NCBI GenBank assembly: GCA_963402885.1
Contig: OY727095.1
Span: 30,261,001 to 30,325,000, forward strand
From: Antedon bifida
Taxonomy: Eukaryota > Echinodermata > Crinoidea > Comatulida > Antedonidae
DNA length: 64,000 nucleotides
Direction: 5' to 3'
This document shows positions 48,660-61,845 of this stretch, piece by piece (the stretch's first letter is position 1; every line of letters starts with the position of its first letter). The translations under genes and the position numbers were made by a program. A model generated the notes under the pieces. That model worked only from the letters and a program-made list of their open reading frames with translations, searched no databases and had not been told where the DNA came from.

Positions 48660-51600
48660 GATTGGTGGAATAAAATTATAAAAAAAATAATAAATATAAC
48701 CATGAGAAGATTCTAGTACAGCCAGGATTTGAACACTGAAACCTGAATTGGTAATATTAAAACCACAAACCTTTGAAATATAAGTATTTCACACCATTTT
48801 CCCCAGGTCAAACACCCATTACCTACATCAATCAAACAATTATCAATTGCCAATTTTATTGCATTTTACAAAATTCCTCCTTTTAATACTGATAATAAAA
48901 CTAAACCTGGATTTTTAATGTTCATTGGCCCAAGAAATTAGTCCAGGTAATAAAAACTCACACACACAACTGAATTAACAATGGATAATCAAAAAGGAAA
49001 GGTTTTAGAAAATTTATAGAGAAAAGATTTGTGTACAAAAAAAACTTTTGTCGTCATTAAGACGCACGTTATAAAAGCACATTATATTTATTGTTTAGTA
49101 CTTATTTATTGAATTATTACTTTTGTTTATAAAAAGCTTGTTTCCCTTTTTGAGGAAAACCTAATTGCAGAAATTGGCGTCTGCCTATAAATGTCTCATC
49201 TTGTAATTCATGATGCCATTTACAGATTGTTTGATAATGTGAACACAACTAAATAGTCTTGTTCTTTGGTTTACTATATACTATACTATTATATGAAATA
49301 ATGGTTAAATCTGAAATCTAAAGCTTTGTTCGCACTGGACTTTAACTTTAAGTAAGTAAGTTAACTACAGTTTATTAGTAAATTTGACCATTGTTCTACT
49401 CCAGTAAATTTCTTATGTCTTAATTTAACTCTGAGATATCCATTTGACCAAATTAAATCCAGGGTAATCGCAGCTTTAAATGACTACCATCAGCAATGAA
49501 GATAACTTTTCAATGGAAACACAAGGTAACGATCAATGCCATTATTATGATTATTATTATTTTTATTGGGCCAACTCATAACATAAACAATTTCGATCTA
49601 AAGGCAATTGACTACTGTAGTAATCAAGTCTTTTGTCAGAGGAAGACATTTTACAAAATCATATCAAATTCAACACCTCATGGTTGACGGAACGATTCAG
49701 ATTTTTACAACCCCACCGAACCATAAATGATGAGTGTATAGTTGTAGTGAGGGGTGAAATCGAGACATGTGCCCAATGTTTTTATTAAAATTTAACAAAA
49801 ACAAGGTTGAGTTCTCCCCGATTTAACTAGTACTGGGTGTTTTACGCCTGATGAAGACATTTCTCTAATCAAGCGCTGTAAACTACAATATTCAGATTAC
49901 AAATGGCAATATCGGCACTTATACCATTGTCTATTCAACAAGTTAATTGCAACGGATAATCAACCTATAAATCAGCTCAAATATGGTCATGAAAAATCAT
50001 GTTAAATTTTATACAAGGATGCTTTAAATAAATAATATTTAAATACAGTACTAGTAAGTCTAGTAAGTGCACTATGGATCAAAGTGCATTTTAAACATAA
50101 GGTGAACTAGATATTGCACCTTCAATACATTAACCCCACAAAACACAATTTAAGTTTATTTAATTGTGAAATATATTCCTACCTGCCTAAACTGAATGTC
50201 TACAAATATCTACCATTCACTTGCATAACATTGTCCAACTGACTTTCAAACACTGCCCTCAATGTGCATAATTATTTTCCACTCATACAATGGAATACTC
50301 AATATCATTACAAATGTATGCTTTTAACATTTAATTTTCTGCTTGGGGCGCAGAATAAAATAAATATGACATTATCTCTCTTGATAACATAGAAATATCA
50401 TACTTAAGCATAACAGAGATGATTTGTCAGAGCAGATTTGCGTCATTCAGCGTTTTTTTGTTCATTTACGTTCTCTCCTGTATCATTCTCAATTTACATT
50501 TTAATTGTTGCCAATGGCATCATAATATCATTCATTTTATCTATCTTAAAGTATTATAAAATGTAACTGTACTGTAATTGTATAGCAATTTTTTTGCGCA
50601 ATAGTATTAATAATTTTCCTGGGCTAACTCTCTTATATTCCCCAACGGTAGAAGTTATAAAAATACAGAGTACATGTTACAGTGAGGCATTGAAAATGGA
50701 TATGAATTTATCGAAAAATCAATTGAATATTAGTATTGTCTTTTTTTGGAAGGGTGGGGGGGGGGATGGGGAGAGGGTAATGTTCATTCCTTTTATTATA
50801 TTATTATTATAAGTGTATCTTGACTTTAAGTGACCTGTTTCTGGATAGTCTTTAGTGTGTAAAGAAGTTTATTTGAAAACGAAACCAAAATGATAAAATT
50901 CTTCTAAGAATACAACATAAACAAATTCAGTGTACTTCACATCAATTAAATGCAAATATTTCTAACCTGTTCAAATACTGTATATGTGGGTCAATCAATA
51001 ATATCATGTATTTTCAATTTCAATATGCATAATACAAATGAAATGCCCAATCATTTTACAGTAATCATAACTTTAATTCGAACATTGATTAAACAATATG
51101 AATGATGTGCTCATGTTTTAAGAGTTTACGAAACAGGACCGTATATGGACTGCGTAATGATGCTTATTGATGCGAGGGACACAACTCAGTAAGCAGCATA
51201 TTTACAGTCATCCTATATTCACTAATATATTCCTTATTGGCAATTATATTTTATAAAAGCAATATAAAATTGGAATGACAGTAGAACGCAATTAAAGGTT
51301 AAGTTTAGGGACAACTTTGGGACCGCTTTGCCTCTAATAGACCAAAGTGGCATTATCATATTAAAATATGGTTACAATTGTACTATACATTAAACAATAT
51401 GAATTTTAAATTCCTCTTCAAGTCATGGCTAAATAAAATCCTCTTCTTTGAGAGATAGCTTTACGCATTTTACTAATTACTACTTGTGCATTTTCAATCA
51501 ACCAATTAATGAAAATGTTTATATTATCACAAATCTTTTAAGGCTTCCAATCGCACGCAATGTTTAAGGATATTTTTGTACGATTTGATTTACAAATTAG

Positions 51601-52331
51601 AATTTTCAAAATAATATATCAGCCAAAGTTAGGTGTACATGCTCTAATGTCACAATCACACACATTGCAAATGTATAAGAAGGTTATAACTGTTAATGAA
51701 CTTTTCATCATATTCAATTTTAAATTTTTTCCAAAATGTTTTTTTTGGGAAAAGCAGACGAGAAGTAACTTCACTTTAAAATAGAAAATAAACATAAGAA
51801 GTTGTTACCACATTTTGAGTCTTTTTGAAGACATTTTTGGAAAACTGTTCATTAATTGATTGTCATTATTCATTAAAGTATTTCAATTTAATTATATCCA
51901 AATATCAAAGAGGTAATTCAAGTAATCATTAGGTGATACAAAGGAGTATTTTAACATTAAACTGTAGCATTAATGAAATAAATATGCCATTATTATGTTG
52001 AATAGTTAACTATTGATTATATAATTCTCATGATGATGTAAATCTATTTACAATAGAAGCGAGCATTAAATGCTCAATCTGATGCAAATCAACTATGGAC
52101 ACATGTTGCATACTGTACTTACTTACTTGTTACTTGTTTTCATAGCTATCCCCATTATTGGGGACATTTCGCCGTCATTGACATTATGTTGACATAGCAC
52201 AACTTTTCTTAATTTTATGAGACGTTAATTTTGATGAGAAGGTCATGGAACACTAATTAATTTTAAAAACAACAATATATTTCAACAATGTACAGACATG
52301 TTAAAACTAAGGTGGGGCATACGGTATAGCA
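48660..52331. other. Upstream non-coding DNA
   Basis: No gene recognised. A G-rich run (about 50754-50777) is the only strong compositional feature. Confidence 0.45.
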
Positions 52332-52466
52332 CAGTGATGTAGCCACAAGAAATAAAGTGGTGCGATTTTCGCAAGAAAAACAATCTCTGTTCAAGCCATT
52401 TGGTTGTCAAAGACCTCTGTGAAAAAGTGGTCAGGTTTACCAACCGTACTAGTGGCTACGGCCCTG
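52332..52466 (+). mobile_element. Small inverted-terminal element, fullest copy (135 bp)
   Basis: Ends CAGTGATGTAGCCAC and, reversed, CAGGGCCGTAGCCAC match at 12 of 15 positions. Flanks TAGCA and TAACA suggest a 5-bp target duplication. No coding capacity. Confidence 0.8.
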
Positions 52467-52861
52467 TAACAGTTGATAAGTGCCCTAATTAATAAACTTC
52501 TTGATATTTTTTTCACTACAGCAGTATATTACAAATGTCAACAGTCATTTAAAACAAAGTAACTGTATCATCTATCATGAATCGAATAAATTCCTCCAAC
52601 CTTTCTATATACTGTTCTTCTCTAAACCATTATTCCTTATTTTAACAATATTTAGCAATATTCACACTGAAATAATAATGAGTAATTCTAAGCTTACCTA
52701 AATGATAGATCCCAGTTCTTTATGCTTTGTAGCATTTGCACTGAATAAAATCTATCTCATGGTCCAAACACTCAAGAGAATCTTAAAAGCTTAGTGGTGT
52801 GAATAAGACAACTTAGATCATCACTGATGAATCATTCACATGTTAAAGCAGTATAAACAAA

Positions 52862-52984
52862 CAAAAAAGTGTGATGTGCCCAAACATGGTAGTGATGTGC
52901 CCAAATATGGTAGTGATGTGCCCAAATATGGTAGTGATATGACATCATCATATCCACATATGGGAATCACATTTTTTGTCACAT
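52862..52984. mobile_element. Foldback TA-MITE interior, three unit copies, ends lost
   Basis: Three tandem GATGTGCCCAAAYATGGTAG units are followed by CATCATATCCACATATGGGA and CACATTTTTTGTCACAT. Neither AAAGCTCTGTCTACACTATC terminus remains. It is the only copy right of 36.5 kb. Confidence 0.88.
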
Positions 52985-53944
52985 CCCTCAAATTATTTTT
53001 ACTTCATCCCTTTAGATTTTGTAACAATATTTATGCATTTCAAACCAAAAGTGTATTGATTTATTCACAACATGAATTAAATTGTATAATGTGATCGCAA
53101 TAAAAATCATCATTTAAACATTTTATCTAGCACCATAATGTAATATACATCTTTCTTTCAAATCTTTTATTTATACAGTTCCACACCGAGTACGTGTGTA
53201 CACATAGATGTGCATTTTAAAGAAGAATAAATAGAAAATGGACAACTTGTCGCCATTATCCAATCTCCAATATTTATATTTTATTACAAATATTTTTCAG
53301 TGTTGTTATAGACTGGTTGTTGATGACAATATCGATATATCTTAAGTATTTTGAATCTATTAAAAACATACTATAGCTAATTATAAAATTAGCACCAGTT
53401 TCAGCTTCCAGAGCACTTAATAGCATCATAATTAACTTAAGTTAAGCGCAGGTTGTATTTATAAACAGAGTTGAAAAGTTCAAATTAAGATTTTCTTGAT
53501 TTTATATATTAAATTTGCATCTATAAAAATTGTTTTAATGAACCGACTTATATATAAAAAACTACATTTCATTCAATTTAATAAAATGCAATTAAATACC
53601 AACAATGGTTTCACATTTGAAATTCATCAAATGTACAGTATATTGTGAATAAAAGTATTGTTGTAAAGCTGCTATTTCTATACAATAGTTCATACGCTAT
53701 ATAATACAACCTTGCGTGTTTTCTTTGTATAAAAGGTAGTCCCTCACTCAGTCAATGATTCAACCATATCAATATCTATTTAATGACTCATATCACTTCA
53801 TTGTTATATATCAGATACTACCATAAATTAAGTTATAGATATCTTTATATTGATTTTAGACAAAGGAAACTCATCTAGATTCTTATTATTACCATATGGA
53901 TATTATAACAAGGGGTTTTAACGATGCATTGCATATGTTGGGAA

Positions 53945-54370
53945 TTAAAAAATATATTGATATTGTTATAACAACAACAAACAACTTGCATTGCTTTATA
54001 TATCAATAAACATAATCAATAAAAAACTAGATCACTCTGAACATAGAGATAATATAGCGAACATATCTTTATGCTCTGAAGAAATGCATTGTCATTCATT
54101 TTAAGAAATAGATTGTCTCTCTTGGAAATAAAATATTGATATTGCTTATAACAAAAAAAAAACTTGAATTGCATAAATATCATTAAGCAATCGGTTTCTT
54201 TAACAAAAACTAGATCATTGTCATTCATTAATGGACCGTCTGTCTTGGATATAAAAGAATAAAATATTATAGAAAAAAAAACTTGAATTTTGTAATTTGT
54301 TTCTTCAACAGAAGCTCTGAAATGTATTACAATTCATTTTAAGAAATGGACTACCATTTATTTTAACAAA
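53945..54370. repeat. Diverged tandem repeat, about 110-160 bp units
   Basis: Words such as AAAAACTAGATCA, GTCATTCATT, AAATATTGATATTG, ACTTGAATT and ATTTTAAGAAAT recur three to four times in the same order. Confidence 0.6.
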
Positions 54371-54965
54371 TTCTAGGAGGACTACAGATTATTGCTATTT
54401 TCTTCAATTTACATAAAAGTAATTACAATTTTAAAGGATTAGCATGCATCGTTAATGCTGGTTACAAAATAGGTAAAAGCGTGACTTGTAAGATGTTTTT
54501 ATTGCGAACCCTGGATGCACTAATGATTACATACTATTACTTAATTATTGCAGAGTAACAGATAGCACTGTACGTAATCACTCAAGCATGCAAATATTAA
54601 TAACTGTATGTTGTTTATTTAGCAGCATAATGTTTGTTATAAAGATCTTTTCAAGTATCTGTTAAACTATTACGTGCTTACAATACTGAATGACGTTCCA
54701 GTATAAATATTCAATATTTATTCATATGCTTCATTTTTTTCATCGACTATAAAATTTTAAGTCCACATACTAAAAAATAAATTTTTCTATGACATTAAAA
54801 TCTAATGTACGATTATTAGTAAATATATGATGAATTGCGTGATCAGGAAGGCCAAAATGCTAATGTATATTAACAATATAATATTTTAGCTACAGCATTG
54901 TTCGTTTAAACGGAAACAATAAGGTAAAATAAACATATGAAGATGACACTGTCCAGGCCACAATG

Positions 54966-55205
54966 TAAATTTATGCTAATATCACAGCTAATAAGTACCA
55001 TAGCGGGAACATAGTTCATAAAAGTATCCATCGCAGGATAAGGTAAAAAAACCTATAGTCTAAAGACGATAGGCGATAACATATGAAAATAAGTAATTTG
55101 TACTGCAATTGGCCGAATAAGACACACGATTCAATTTGTATGCTAATCGCCACAGACAATAGTACCATAGCAGGCACAAAACTACATTAAAACATCCATC
55201 CTTAA
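54966..55205. repeat. Diverged duplication, ~170-bp period
   Basis: TTATGCTAATATCACAGCTA, ...GTACCATAGCGGGAAC...GTATCCATCG is echoed by TGTATGCTAATCGCCACAGA, ...GTACCATAGCAGGCAC...ACATCCATCC. Confidence 0.6.
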
Positions 55206-55884
55206 ACACAAATTGATGGTCACAGATAACAACAACAACATTGATGTTAGAATTGTACATTTTAATTTTATGAATTTGACAAATAAAATATAATTGCAAA
55301 GAAGCTCCACAGTTAAATAAGCACTGCATATAAACATCGCATCATTTATTCTGCATATGCTGCAAACCGAGTCAGTCTCTTTACTATAATGGATTTGGGA
55401 GTGGTCTTTATAATAAAAGTATCCTGCATAATGTCAATCACTCCCAGAACCCTGGGAACATTTCCAGGTCAGTACATTACTGATCTACAGCTTCATTTTA
55501 AAATAATCGAAATCATTTTAAACTTACTAACGTTGTATCAATCATAAACGAGAAATTATCTACGACCTCCGAGGCAGTACTCTGTCTTAGTAGGCAATCA
55601 TTGGCAACGATCTACTACAACATGGTGGTACGGCAAAACACGTAGTAGGGACATGCTGTACATCATGTCAATATTTTAAATCTTGAATATGGACATGTGA
55701 ACATTAAATGAAATTGTACAAGAAAAATCAATATGTACATTTAGAGTATTTTGAAAAAAAGTTAAATGATTTAGAAATTGTAAAATATGTGATACATGTT
55801 TAAAGCTACTGTACACATAATAATATTCGTTTATTATTCACTATAAATCTATACTGTTTTTGATATAAAATAAATTACTATTTT

Positions 55885-55942
55885 TTGAATAATATTTTCT
55901 TCAGTTTATCTTTTGAATAATATTTTCTTCAGTTTATCTTTT
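55885..55942. repeat. 29-bp tandem duplication
   Basis: TTTGAATAATATTTTCTTCA followed by GTTTATCTT occurs twice in direct succession. Confidence 0.85.
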
Positions 55943-57228
55943 TATTATTTTCTTTTTTATCTATTTTAAATTTTTAACTAAAATTAAAATAATATTCCAT
56001 TTTCAAGTAAATATTTATGTCAAACTTATTCTACTGCAGTTATTGCATTAATAAAATTTTTTACTGCAGCAGAAATAACATATGATTTTAGTTTGTTTCA
56101 GTGTGTATGATTAGCAAAAAAAGATTAGAAAAAAATTACGTAAACATTTGAAAGAGTAAAGGTGTACTTCTAACGAACGGTTTTCTTTGAAACCGGTTTT
56201 TGGTGATTTTTTTATTTCAGGTTTTGAAAGCTGTATTCTTTTGGTCAATAAATAATTTTTACATGACGCCTTAGTATTTTTAAATTATTTTCCTAGCACA
56301 AAGCATTGCCTCACTTATCTAAGACAATTAATCAAAATATCACTTTATCAACTACCTGCAGATTTTCAACATTCCAATTGAACACTTCATCATCATTTTT
56401 AAACATGCATAAATTCAGAAAATCTGTTATCAAATATCGAGTAACAAAATACCAATTAATCATCAGAAAATCATGTAGGCCTAGAAGATTAAACCGAATA
56501 ACTCAAATTAAACCTGTTACTTCCACATGAATAGCTTAGAAAATAACCAATCTGAAATTATCCTCTTTAAGACTGGAATAATAGCAACTTACGAAGCACC
56601 TTTATGTGAATGAAAATCACTACCATAACATACTTCATAATAGAGGAATTTTATACATTGTTTATCAAATCAGATTTTCTTGTTTGAGGCGGTGACCGTA
56701 AATTGAATAGAAGTTTTTTAACCCCAAGCCCCCTATGTGCAACACCTGGCCTTGGGAATCATCATCAACTTCCTATATGGGTATAAATTCCACTCTTTAA
56801 TTATGATTTGTATAATAATATTTTAATAATTGTTATGAACTGGAGTCTAGACGGTATTAGAAAAATGTTGGAATATTAGAAAATAGACAGAATCTATTAA
56901 TAAAAGTTGTAAAATGTTCCAATAATGTTTAACTTTAAAAACAACAAGACAGGTTCTGACTTGAGGCAGACTTCTTGCATTGCATACTGAATGTACACGG
57001 AAAGAGAGAGGTTGTCCACGAATTGGATTTTTAACATCTAAAAAAAGTGATTAACAAATATTTATAATCATTGAAATAATTATATCATTGAACCAAACTG
57101 ACAATGTGATAAATTAGGATACATGCAACATAAGTTTGTTAGATCTCTGTAATTTCTTTGTTATCGTATTTATATCAAATGTAAATCAACCTTGTTGTAT
57201 AAATGACAATAAATACTATAGTATCGTA

Positions 57229-57276
57229 CAGTAAAACCCCTCCTTTGGGACACCCCTTATAAGGGGACACTTTGTT
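57229..57276 (+). mobile_element. Possible transposon terminal fragment (CAGTAAAACCCC)
   Basis: CAGTAAAACCCCTCCTTTGG then GGGGACACTTT; sister of the fragment at 3945. Confidence 0.35.
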
Positions 57277-58297
57277 TAGTCTTAAAGTCTCATTACCAGA
57301 AGTGGTAGCCCACAAGACAATGGTTGTTCTATTACTACAGCAGATCAATGCTTCTACACCTACTGTACTTTATGATTAGCCAGCATCTCCTCCTCCTTTT
57401 ATCAAAATTGATATATCACCCTGAAGGAATTGTGGAGAACAACGCAAGTCACTGATCAAACAAACGAAGGCCAAGTGGAAGAATTAAGGGCGCCGAAAAA
57501 TTACAGTCAACTGGGGATAATTGGAAGAAGCGTGCATTGGATATGATCTAGGCCCGTGGGAGAACAAATATGACGAAACTGGTTAAGTACAAGATATATT
57601 ATCACCTACAGGTTCAGACAGGCCTGCGGACCAGGAAGTGAGAATTTTAAGACAAAAAGCATGACTTTCCATGGTATACAATAGCATTACTGTGTGGAAT
57701 TTAAAATTTACGGATTCGTCTTTACATTCATAGTATCGTCAATCATTTGGAAGTGTCCTATATAATTTTTTTTAAGTATATAGATTCAAAAATAAAAAGT
57801 TAGTGTTTATGCAATTTACAGATGTGTTAAATTCTTTAATTTTTCATCATATTTTAATGGAAAATGAAACATGATATTTATTGTATTCATTTCTCAGTAA
57901 AAACATTTTAGCCAATAAATAACTACAATTGGTATTGAAAATAGCAAAAGAGAGAAGTAAATAGAAGTCCTGCAGTGGACTGCCAAATTCTGTAGAAGAA
58001 GAATAGTTATTCACTTATAATAACAAAAATTATTTACCCGAAAAAAACTGTAATTTAAAGCAAAAATAGTCAAATTGTCTTGACAATGAGTTTTCGAATT
58101 TAACCGTTTATCTTGTCTTTTTTTGTTTGTTTTTTGTTTAAATATTGCTGTAAACTGTTAATCATTCACTAATAATATCACTGAGTGGTTTAGAATTTCT
58201 CTCAATTCCAATTTATCAAAACAAGAATTTGTAATTATGATGAAAATCTGTTCTTCAATTCAATTGTACAAGCTATATGCAGGTGTTATATGTTTAA

Positions 58298-58923
58298 AGA
58301 CCCCTTCCCTGCAATTGTGGACGTTTTTTGGAAAATAATACATATATATCACTTTAAAAACATTAAACCATGTCATTCCTTGTCTTAAATGTACGTTTTA
58401 TGGTAAATTATGATAAAAAGTGAGAAACAATGCACTACCTAAGTAGCTCGCGGCGATCGACCTCTCGTGGACGGTCTTAGGCCTAGCCTAGCTAGGCTTA
58501 GTTTTGTAGGCCTAGCTGGTAAAGATCGGTAACGTACGAACATCGTACGCTAGCTATATACCTAGCCTGACGTTGTATAGTTGCTGCATTAATTGTCTTT
58601 CTATTTTTGCCAGACTCCGTTGATACAAATTGGGGAAAACCCGGTATTTTCGCTGAAAAGTTAGGAGTCTTCCATTTGTTTTGGCCTCACGATCGATCGA
58701 AAAGTGGGCGAATTACAGGTGAAAAACAAAAATATCAATCCGCGCGCAATGCATTTTGGGATTTATAGCGGGCCGCTATAATTATTAGAATCGACTTATT
58801 TTTCACATTTTTAACCGTTTAAGGACGAAAAAAGTTATCGCAATAGGACCATATAGTATTATTTTTACATTAAATATAGTTTGTGATCTTAAATTAGATC
58901 TAAAAAACGTAGGGAAGGGGGCT
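58298..58923 (-). mobile_element. 626-bp non-autonomous transposon flanked by TTAA (copy 2, inverted)
   Basis: Reverse-complement copy of 27676-28301, identical in length. TTAA lies at 58294-58297 and 58924-58927. The two copies differ at about six positions by eye, so they are young or gene-converted. It lies upstream of both genes. Confidence 0.9.
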
Positions 58924-58927
58924 TTAA

Positions 58928-60798
58928 GTGAAAGAGTCTAAAAAGCTGAGACACATTGTAACAACCTGTTCACAATGGAAGCTGGGATCTCTATGCATGA
59001 CCAACAATACAAATTCAACCTGGGGTTTCAACTTCTGAACTCAAACCACCTTTCCTGAAAGTTTATCCATCCATACAACACAATATTAAAAGATTTTGTG
59101 AAAAATAAGAAATATTTATAAACTAAAAATTATCATTATCATAATCAAATGCCTTGATTATGTTTCCAAAACGTAATACAGACCTTCCTAACAACGAAAG
59201 AAGGGAACGGTTCCATCTTTATTTGATCATCATCGGGAATATAATTATCAATATACACAAAGAAACCATATCTGTATTCTACATGAATAATTGCAAATAC
59301 ATATTCATAATTAATGTTATGGTTCAGAAAATATCAAGTAACCCAGAATTAATATCCTAGTACCTAATGATTCTACGAACTATACTTTCAAATACATTAA
59401 TTCACTATGAATCCATAGAGAATGTAAAATATATACTACATACAGTAATTACATATACTTAACCTGGCTTTTAGAGATTAAATTATTTTTAATGAACGCC
59501 ACGAGAGAGCCACGCATCATACATCATTGCTTGCACATCAACGTCTCAAGCTTTAGTTTTAAAGTAAAGCAATATCATATTCAAAGATATTAATATAATA
59601 TTAACATGTATCTACAACAAACTTACCAAAAATAAACGATTTCTTTCTTGTTAGCTTTGAATTATCACTGTAAACATAAGAACACACTTGATCACACTGC
59701 ATCACACTTTAATTCAATAAATAAAAAAATATGATTCCTACAGAGATATAAACATAATGTGAAGACACCGGTAATAAAACGTGAGCCTGGCTGTTGTTCT
59801 GTTCTCACCACTAATACCAAGTATACACTGAAGCAGCCTGCTGTATTGCTAGCTGTAGTCAATGCAGTGTGTGTAATAGCCTTGACATCCAGAACAACTT
59901 TAATATTCATGGTCATTAATTTTTACAGTTGAGTAATTTTCACAGTGCGATATTTCTATAACTTATAATTCTACATTTACTATTTATAACCACAAAGAGT
60001 ACTGTACACACAGTTTTCAGAGAATTAGTATAATGTTTGAAAAAACTAGATAAAATGTTTTGCTTTAAAAATAGCTTTAAATATTTCTGAATTGTTACAA
60101 TTTTTAGTTTGAGTATACACATCAGTGATTCTAAATTGCATTAATATTTAAATGTAAAATGTTTTTGTATGGAATTACCAATCCCATATTAATTGAAGTG
60201 AAATTGATGTGCATAGTGTCAAATTCTGTTATTTCACGTGTGTGTTTTCCCGCACACAAAGTGTAAAACGGTTGAAAACAAAAGACTCGCCGATTATTTG
60301 GTATCTTCCGAAAACGTTGTTATCCATGCTTAGTCCTGTTTATTATCAATAAATGTATTGTTTCAGACTTGCTTCAGTACATATATGGATATGCTAGGGA
60401 TAATCAAATTTATGAATTATTAATAACAAAGCCTTTTAACCAATTTCACTCTTATTAGATTAATATTTGAATAGTTTTCAATTTAAAGATACTCGATCTT
60501 AGATGAATTATTCTAAATTTAAGTAACAAATTCATGTTTAAACGAATCCAACACTACTGTAGATAGAAAACGGCATTTAAACAGAAACAATAAATTAATC
60601 TAATTGAAAAAAGTAATACTGAAAGAGACTGAAATGGCGAAGAAAACAAAAAAAAACATGAAGATGCAGTCCCATCAATTTTTGTAAATTTTCATATATT
60701 TAATTAGAAGGCTGATGTTGCCAAAAAAACAACAAATTGACTGCTTCTTTATAAAAAATGTAGAGGTGCTTTAAAATCATTTTAAGATTAATAGAACA
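58928..60798. other. Upstream non-coding DNA
   Basis: No gene recognised. A small CpG cluster at 60230-60312 is listed separately. Confidence 0.45.
60230..60312. promoter_or_regulatory. Small CpG cluster with E-box and E2F-like words
   Basis: TTTCACGTGTG, TTTTCCCGC and CTCGCCG fall within about 80 bp, with around 8 CpGs in a CpG-poor setting. It may be an enhancer or the promoter of a gene outside the window. Weak. Confidence 0.2.
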
Positions 60799-60897
60799 CA
60801 GGGCCATAGCCACCAGTTGACAACCCAGGCTTGAACAGAGATTGTTCCCTTTTCTTGTGAAAACCGGACCACTTTATTTCTTGTGGCTACATCACTG
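60799..60897 (-). mobile_element. Small inverted-terminal element, 99-bp copy
   Basis: Begins CAGGGCCATAGCCACCAG and ends TTGTGGCTACATCACTG. Perfect 5-bp direct repeats GAACA flank it (60794-60798 and 60898-60902). Its interior matches the 52332 copy in reverse complement. Confidence 0.82.
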
Positions 60898-61392
60898 GAA
60901 CATAAAACATAAGGTACAGTTTAGGTAGAAATTAAGACTTTGAAGGGGATATCCTCAGAAATACAAAGTTTACTATTTAAGCATCTACTTTGTCCATAAA
61001 AAAACCTGAATATACAGTAACTGTAATAAATGACAAATAGAAATATTGCCTGGTAAAACCATGTAAAAAGTCTTATGGTAATGTGCAAAAGGCTTGACAG
61101 GTCTGAGCCATGTGCTAAATATGTATAATAAATACAAAATTCTACAGAGAGATAACTTTTTAAATTCAACTCTTTCAATACATTTTAATGGTCTCTTTAG
61201 ATCATCAATAACATACAAATTGTAAAACGTAGAAACGAACATTGCAAATAAATTTACAACTTAAATAGCTAGTACTATAACTCTTCTTTAACGACATTAA
61301 AACTGGACTGTCAAAACCGTGAACAGACTAATAAAACATTTAAAGTTAACTATCTATTATTAGATAAATCTTGGCAATAGTAATATATATCA

Positions 61393-61845
61393 AAACTGCT
61401 GGAAATTGATGAGCTAAGTGAAAATAAGATGTGGCACAATGGTAAGGAATAAAACTTGTGAAGTTGAAGGCCGAAGTTCTAAGCATTGATATCTTGGGCA
61501 AACACCAATACATATTATTCATAAAATGGAGAACTGAGGAGAGACAAGAGCTGTCATTGACAACCGTCTCTCAAACCCAAACGGCATCTCTGTCCAAACT
61601 GCTGGAAATGGATGAAGAAAATGTGGCGTAATGGTAAGGAATCAGACTTATGTTGGTATCTTGGGCAAAATAGCAATATATTATTTATAAAATGGAGAAC
61701 TGAGGAGAGACAAGAGTTGTCATTGACAACCATCACTAAAGGGCATGTCTCTCAAACCCGAAGGGCATTTCCATTCAAACTGCTGGAAATGGATGCATTA
61801 AAAGTGAGAAGAAAATGTAGCGTAATGATAAGGAATTATGTGGGA
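61393..61845. repeat. Tandem repeat, three units of 180-200 bp
   Basis: AAACTGCTGGAAATTGATGA (61393), AAACTGCTGGAAATGGATGA (61596) and AAACTGCTGGAAATGGATGC (61777) start three units. Each continues with an ATGTGGC/ATGTAGC word and AATGGTAAGGAAT-like text, and two share AAAATGGAGAACTGAGGAGA. Reading frames here are repeat-derived. Confidence 0.85.

Larger units (their letters stand above)
52985..58297. other. Upstream non-coding DNA
   Basis: Very AT-rich. Contains the diverged repeats listed at 53945-54370, 54966-55200 and 55885-55940, and a transposon-end-like word at 57229. No gene recognised. Confidence 0.45.

Noticed and set aside
57470..57660. GC-richer segment that looked like a possible LINE relic
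   Set aside because: No frame stays open and no diagnostic motif was found.
59627..59667. 41-nt minus-strand segment between a good acceptor (tatgtttacag) and donor (TTTTTG|GTAAGT), open in one frame
   Set aside because: Too short to judge, no partner exon, and chance splice pairs are frequent in such AT-rich DNA.
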